Source: Klebsormidium nitens
Taxonomy: Eukaryota; Streptophyta; Klebsormidiophyceae; Klebsormidiales; Klebsormidiaceae
DNA: 64,000 bases
Direction: 5' to 3'
NCBI GenBank assembly: GCA_000708835.1
Contig: DF237177.1
Span: 1-64,000 of the forward strand
The number at the start of each line of letters is the position of its first letter. The first letter of the stretch is position 1. The notes beneath the pieces are model-generated. The model was not told the origin of the DNA and did not search any database. It worked only from the letters and a program-made list of their open reading frames with translations. This document shows positions 59,901 through 64,000 of the stretch, piece after piece. The translations under genes and the position numbers were made by a program.

Positions 59901-60770
59901 GACCCTTTTGTCCTGGAGAATTGAGAAAATTGATGGAGCTCAAAGGTGCAGACCGCGAGGCGAAAGTACCTGACAAGGTCCAACTATAGGTTCGCTGCTT
60001 GTGTGCCGTGATTCATTGCAGAAACAAAGCAGAAGGAACGATACAGCTTTTAGGTAAGTCCATTGCACATTGAGAAGTAGCAAAAGCACCCTTAGAATTT
60101 ACAGGCAGGACAGAATTGAAACAATGTTTCTTAGAATGCAGTTTCTCAAGATCCTGTACACAAATAAGATCAAGTCCTTTCATGAAATGCAGGTTCGGAA
60201 ATCGTTCTAGGAAAGCAAGTCCAGTAGCCTTGATATTCCTGTGACCTTCTACTAGTGGCAAAAGCCGCTTTGGAGATAGATTCTTTGACCTTGGCATACA
60301 TTTTGCTGCGCGGATTAGATTCCTTTCCTAATCCAACATCAAAAGACAGGCAGGCTTGCTAAGAACAGCATGGGACCATCTGATTGCTAGCAGCAGCCAA
60401 TAAAGGAAGCGCCAGTAGTCACCCATCCTCATGCCAACACTATGTTGGGTAATTACAGAAGTCTTCCATGTCAAGCGGGCATCCTTCACTCACCAATGTA
60501 GACCTTGGCGTTGCTGGCCATTGTTGCTGGCGTGCTCAAAATTGTGGGTGCTGCAATGGAGGGAGTCGCAGACACGGGCACAGAAAGGGGCGCAGTCTCT
60601 GCTGCAGGGGTAGAGCTGGACACTGTCACCACCTTCTTCTCTTCCACGGGACTTTCAACTCTGGGAGCAGAAGTGGAGACCTCCGGGGCAGCTTTGGGCT
60701 TGGCAGAAGTGGTGCTGACTTGAGCAGTTTCGTCAGGAGCGTCAGCCTTAGACGGTTGGACGCACCCCAT
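56902..60770 (-). CDS. FQR1: NAD(P)H:quinone oxidoreductase, WrbA/FQR1 type, N-myristoylated, 6 coding exons
   Basis: A flavodoxin-fold FMN enzyme that reduces quinones by two electrons, protecting membranes against redox stress. Exons in coding order are 60494-60770, 59591-59661, 59298-59328, 58926-59018, 57591-57891 and 56902-57001; phases close and give 290 residues. The protein starts MGCVQPSK, a strong N-myristoylation signal (Gly2) with a palmitoylatable Cys3, so it should be anchored to a membrane. An 80-residue Ala/Pro/Ser/Thr-rich spacer follows. The enzyme then begins at [20 protein letters not shown] (the FMN phosphate loop). [20 protein letters not shown], the [10 protein letters not shown] loop, [11 protein letters not shown] and [19 protein letters not shown] are the family's hallmark segments, all intact. 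Plant FQR1 proper lacks the long N-terminal extension; myristoylated FQR1-like forms exist in plants. Confidence 0.95.
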
Positions 60771-60947
60771 GCGAGCTCAGCAGGAAAGAAGCAGGATCAG
60801 AAGAAACATCTGCTGTTTTAGCACTCCTTGAAAGCCAGAACTCGACTTTGAATTTGAAAAGGGTGCATGCACATTGGCAAAAGGGAAGACAATTGCGCAG
60901 ATCGCCGCATTCTAGGCGGCAATTGGTGCCTGAAGCAGCGCTGTAAA

Positions 60948-61184
60948 TTAGGTGAAATTGCGCATAATTTCCATCATGGCCAGGGTGCTTGCGTCACGGG
61001 CGACGTCTTCGGAATCTAGAAGAAATCCGACGCCGAAACCAACGAGAGCACCTTGAAGGCTCTCATGCAATATGAATTGAGTATGATAAGCTTTCTCCTC
61101 GATATCTTCGAAAGAGAGGCTCATCGAAAAGGTTGTCAGTTTCACAACTGGCATATGGAAGATATATTTCCCACAAATCTGCAT
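60948..61184 (-). CDS. Small unassigned minus-strand frame
   Basis: A 78-codon frame lies just upstream of the quinone reductase gene on the same strand. It ends in a Gly/Leu-rich stretch (LQGALVGFGVGFLLDSEDVA) that could be membrane-associated. No family is recognised and no splice site ties it to a neighbour. It may be an upstream reading frame in the quinone reductase leader, a lost exon, or chance. Confidence 0.25.
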   Translation of the reverse strand: MQICGKYIFHMPVVKLTTFSMSLSFEDIEEKAYHTQFILHESLQGALVGFGVGFLLDSEDVARDASTLAMMEIMRNFT

Positions 61185-61522
61185 AAAACCCCCTGATTTG
61201 CTGAGAGATTCACCAGTCCAGCTGGCAGCACGACCAGCTTTGCTCGCTTTTAGGCACCGATGTTCCCGTATGCGAGCTGTTCAGTTCATGAGAAAAGGAA
61301 AGGGAAAATGACTGAAACCAGGCAGCCCTCAGGCAGCAAGCCCCATGCGTCACCTTCTCATGCATGCCTCCCTCCTCCAAATGCTGCAGGCCAAGAGCAA
61401 TGGAATACAGGACTTAGTCACTTACTGTAGCTATTCCAGTAAGATAGATCACTTGTATATGCCTCTCAAAAACACTCTCTGGGACTCTGCCTCCTGAAGT
61501 TGCACAAATCTGGGTCAGCACA

Positions 61523-64000
61523 ATGCCAGACCTTCTCTGCTCATTGGTGAGTTCCTCTTTGGACTGCGAAGATGAAAATATACATGTAAAGCATCAGCAA
61601 AGAAAGGTTGCATCTGTTCACAATTGTATTGGAATGGACAATGTAATTAGGAGGCAGGCGCTATAAGTAGGCTTCCTATCTTTCAAACAATGCCGCATTG
61701 CATCAGCCCCCTATACAGACCCTGCCAACCTGCAACTTTGTGTCGCTCTTCAATTGGTGCTGGACGTAAACACCGCGTTTGCTTCAACCTGAGCAATCAA
61801 ACTGCTAGAAATCAAGGTTTGTTTAGGCTGCTTGCTTATATTGAAGGCATCGGATGGCAAATTCTGTTGAGCTCAGATTCAGTGCCATGGTAGCGATCTT
61901 GGATTGGAATGGCGCGCCTATTGATAGCAAAGGTGGTGTCACATGACAAGTTGAGTTGTTGTGTATTCTGAAGTCCTTCTGGAGCTTAAACCTTCAAAAG
62001 GTTCCTGGTTTGCAGCTCTTAACTCCTGCCACTCAACCGCAGTAGGTGTTTGCCTGTGCCTTTTTCTCAAGGAAAAGTGTACATATTTCAGGAAGAGTGG
62101 CTGATGTCTGAGACAGTCAGCGTCTGTATTGATCTCATGCATGGCATCGGGCTTCTTTTTACCTTACGGCTTCTGAACTTCCGATTCTATTATAGCTTGA
62201 AACTATTTCAATGACATCTCCTTGCAGGTTCATCTGCCAGACATTGAGCCCTTCTTGAGGTCTCTCAGACTGCAAACAATCTTTCTTCGGCGACCTAATC
62301 CATGGGAGAAGGTAATATGTCTGAACATCTGCTTCACAGTTGCCTGAAAGAGTCTGGTGTGACGTTCAAATGTTTCTATTTGCCATTCGTAGGATAGTCA
62401 CTTGATGAAATTTGTCGTGGGGCATAAATGGATACTCTATTCAGCTAATACCGCCTCACATTGTTCAAGGAAGCAGTGACTTTGATATATTGGGAAAGCA
62501 TACTGAGCCTGCTTCTAGTTGCAGGAGAAGGTGCGGGGCTTTGTGAAAGGGAACTGGAGCAGCAATTGGGCGCAGGTGCGACTTTTGTCTGTCTGAGAGG
62601 CACCGTTCTGAAGCAAGTAACGGCATCAACATTGCTCGTTCACTAAGATCGTGAGCCGAATTGAGACTTCTGATCGAAACAACTCCTTAGAACAACTCTT
62701 AGAGTTTCCTGCTCATGTGTAACGAGGTCTGAAGGTTGCTGGATACAGTCTGATGCGCCGGTTGTTAAGTCGACAAGTATAGGCGTCTTGCTTTTCAGTC
62801 ACTGATTTGGGGACAGCTTCTATAACATTGTGTGGTGCCTGACTGGAAAGTTTGTCCCTACAGGAAGTGGACGTTGCTTTCTCGAAGCAGCCCATCTCAT
62901 GCTTCATTGCAACCAAAGAGGTAACCCTCCACCAACTTGAAGTCTGTTTATGCTGAAATGAGCGTCTTCCTCAGTTGCTGGCTGTGTGTGCGTCGAGCAA
63001 TACATCTCTTTTCCACAAGCCCAAAGATATTGTTTAGGACAGCGTTTACATACTTGACCAATCAACACGGCCCTAAATTACCAGCACAATAGCTTCTTTT
63101 GATCTGAGTAGTTTCTGCTTAAAGACACAGTTCTGATCAAATCCCAAATTGAGAGTTAATTGACACCTGATGATCGAAGTTGAAAAGCGGTTGAACAAAC
63201 GGATTCCGTGAAAGAGGCAAAGGATCAAGGAGAAGACTCGAAAAGCACGTTAGATTGACAGGTTCCACTTCACTTCATACGTTTGGAAGGAACGCTTGAA
63301 CACGCGCTCACTAACTGCGCTGGTGAGCTGATGAAGTTTGCACGACTCATCACCGCATCGTGGAAGCCCACGTTCACCCTTCTCAGAGTCTTCCTTCACG
63401 TTCGCTAGCTGATCAGGCCCGTTCTGGTTTTCTTTCCAGGACGACATTGTTGGCTTCTCTGCGTGTAAGTAGGCCTTCCCTGGTCGAGCAGCCTAATATG
63501 CGTTCAATGGACATCCAGTAACTCTCCGGCTGAGCTTGTGCTCAATACTCGTGCTTGGACCTTCCATTTCAATGTTCGATGCTGTTTTGCCTGCCGATGT
63601 GAGTCGTGCACGTGCCCTTCGAGATCCCCACAATTCTAGTTGGAGGGACTTTGGGAAAAGCTCGGCGCTGGCACACCTTCGTCGCACTCTGGCTTCGTCC
63701 AATGAAGGCCACAGTGAGTTCCCAAAATTTTTGATGGGTTGTCCGGTTGCTTGACTTCGATGATTCGTACACAAGGCTTGCTCAGTGCGCGAAGTCTTGC
63801 TCATTCAACGAAGAGTACCCCTCCGGACGTAATGAAAAGAGCATGGCAACTTTCTAATGGAGCAAAATATAACCGCAGATGAGTGCACACGGAGAGGCTT
63901 CTTCGGCCCAATGGGCGTCTTACCAGAGCACCGGAAGAAGGTGAGGTGATAAAATCTACATGCGTCGACCACATCAGATGCAACTTTTGAACTCGACGTG
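61523..64000 (+). CDS. GNAT-family N-acetyltransferase, 5' part, truncated by the window end
   Basis: Transfers an acetyl group from acetyl-CoA to an amine; the substrate is unknown. Exons visible are 61523-61546, 62228-62311, 62525-62575, 62864-62920, 63440-63464 and 63879-63940, the last followed by a GTGAGG donor, so the gene continues past the window. All phases close, giving about 101 residues starting MPDLLCSL-VHLPDIEPFLRSL. Recognisable segments are WSSNWAQEVDVAFSKQPISC, then FIATKE-DDIVGFSAYE and RRGFFGPMGVLPEHRKK. The last lies just before the acetyl-CoA pyrophosphate loop (R/Q-x-x-G-x-G/A), which should come next but is outside the window. The pattern resembles a bacterial-type GNAT group (GWASE..VAFSRQPVSCFIA); a bacterial origin is possible but not shown. 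The start exon is only 8 codons but matches the family start in phase. Confidence 0.85.

Noticed and set aside
1-64000. CRISPR arrays, rRNA genes, transposase or reverse-transcriptase genes
   Set aside because: Looked for and not seen. The genome is eukaryotic and intron-rich; the repeats present are short tandem duplications, not spaced arrays or coding mobile elements.

Overview
The window is nuclear DNA of a green-lineage eukaryote, most likely a streptophyte (plant-type) alga. Genes are split into many small GC-rich exons with GT-AG introns. The best matches from memory are plant proteins: a plant-type inositol phosphorylceramide synthase, a transit-peptide-bearing limit dextrinase, and a WrbA-type quinone reductase with a myristoylation start. 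TTTAGGG-like telomere motifs also occur. The genus Klebsormidium would fit, but that is inference. All exon models were built by hand by matching splice sites, codon phase and recalled protein families; for nearly every multi-exon gene the exon lengths and phases close exactly.

Layout: (1) snRNP Sm-G protein, + strand, 513-3050. (2) A minus-strand cluster of unassigned reading frames, about 4690-6102. (3) Inositol phosphorylceramide synthase, +, about 6360-12613. (4) A roughly 4 kb gene-poor stretch with a tRNA-like sequence at 16038-16136, enclosed by a G/C-rich inverted repeat pair. (5) Splicing factor YJU2, +, 16651-20479, whose first coding exon is only the ATG. (6) A MYND-finger protein, -, 21767-23766. 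(7) Limit dextrinase/pullulanase, -, 25236-38600, 25 coding exons. (8) A coiled-coil protein, +, 39478-45644. (9) An unrecognised 291-residue protein, -, 46508-48321. (10) The SCYL2-type pseudokinase, +, 49178-56008. (11) The quinone reductase, -, 56902-60770. (12) A GNAT acetyltransferase, +, from 61523 and cut by the window end. Three neighbouring pairs are divergent (7/8, 9/10, 11/12). These are housekeeping functions (splicing, sphingolipid synthesis, starch debranching, membrane trafficking, redox) and do not form one pathway.

The most unusual feature is structural. In four different genes, introns hold degenerate copies ('echoes') of a neighbouring exon end together with its splice site. 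SCYL2 intron 5 has several copies of the start of exon 6, and a 621-nt reading frame stays open through two of them into the real exon. Exon 6 of the coiled-coil gene is surrounded by decaying copies, one of which is a perfect 54-nt phase-0 cassette exon. Limit dextrinase exon 12, SCYL2 exon 3 and IPC synthase exon 11 each have a single upstream echo. Local tandem duplication across splice sites looks like an active source of introns and exons in this genome.
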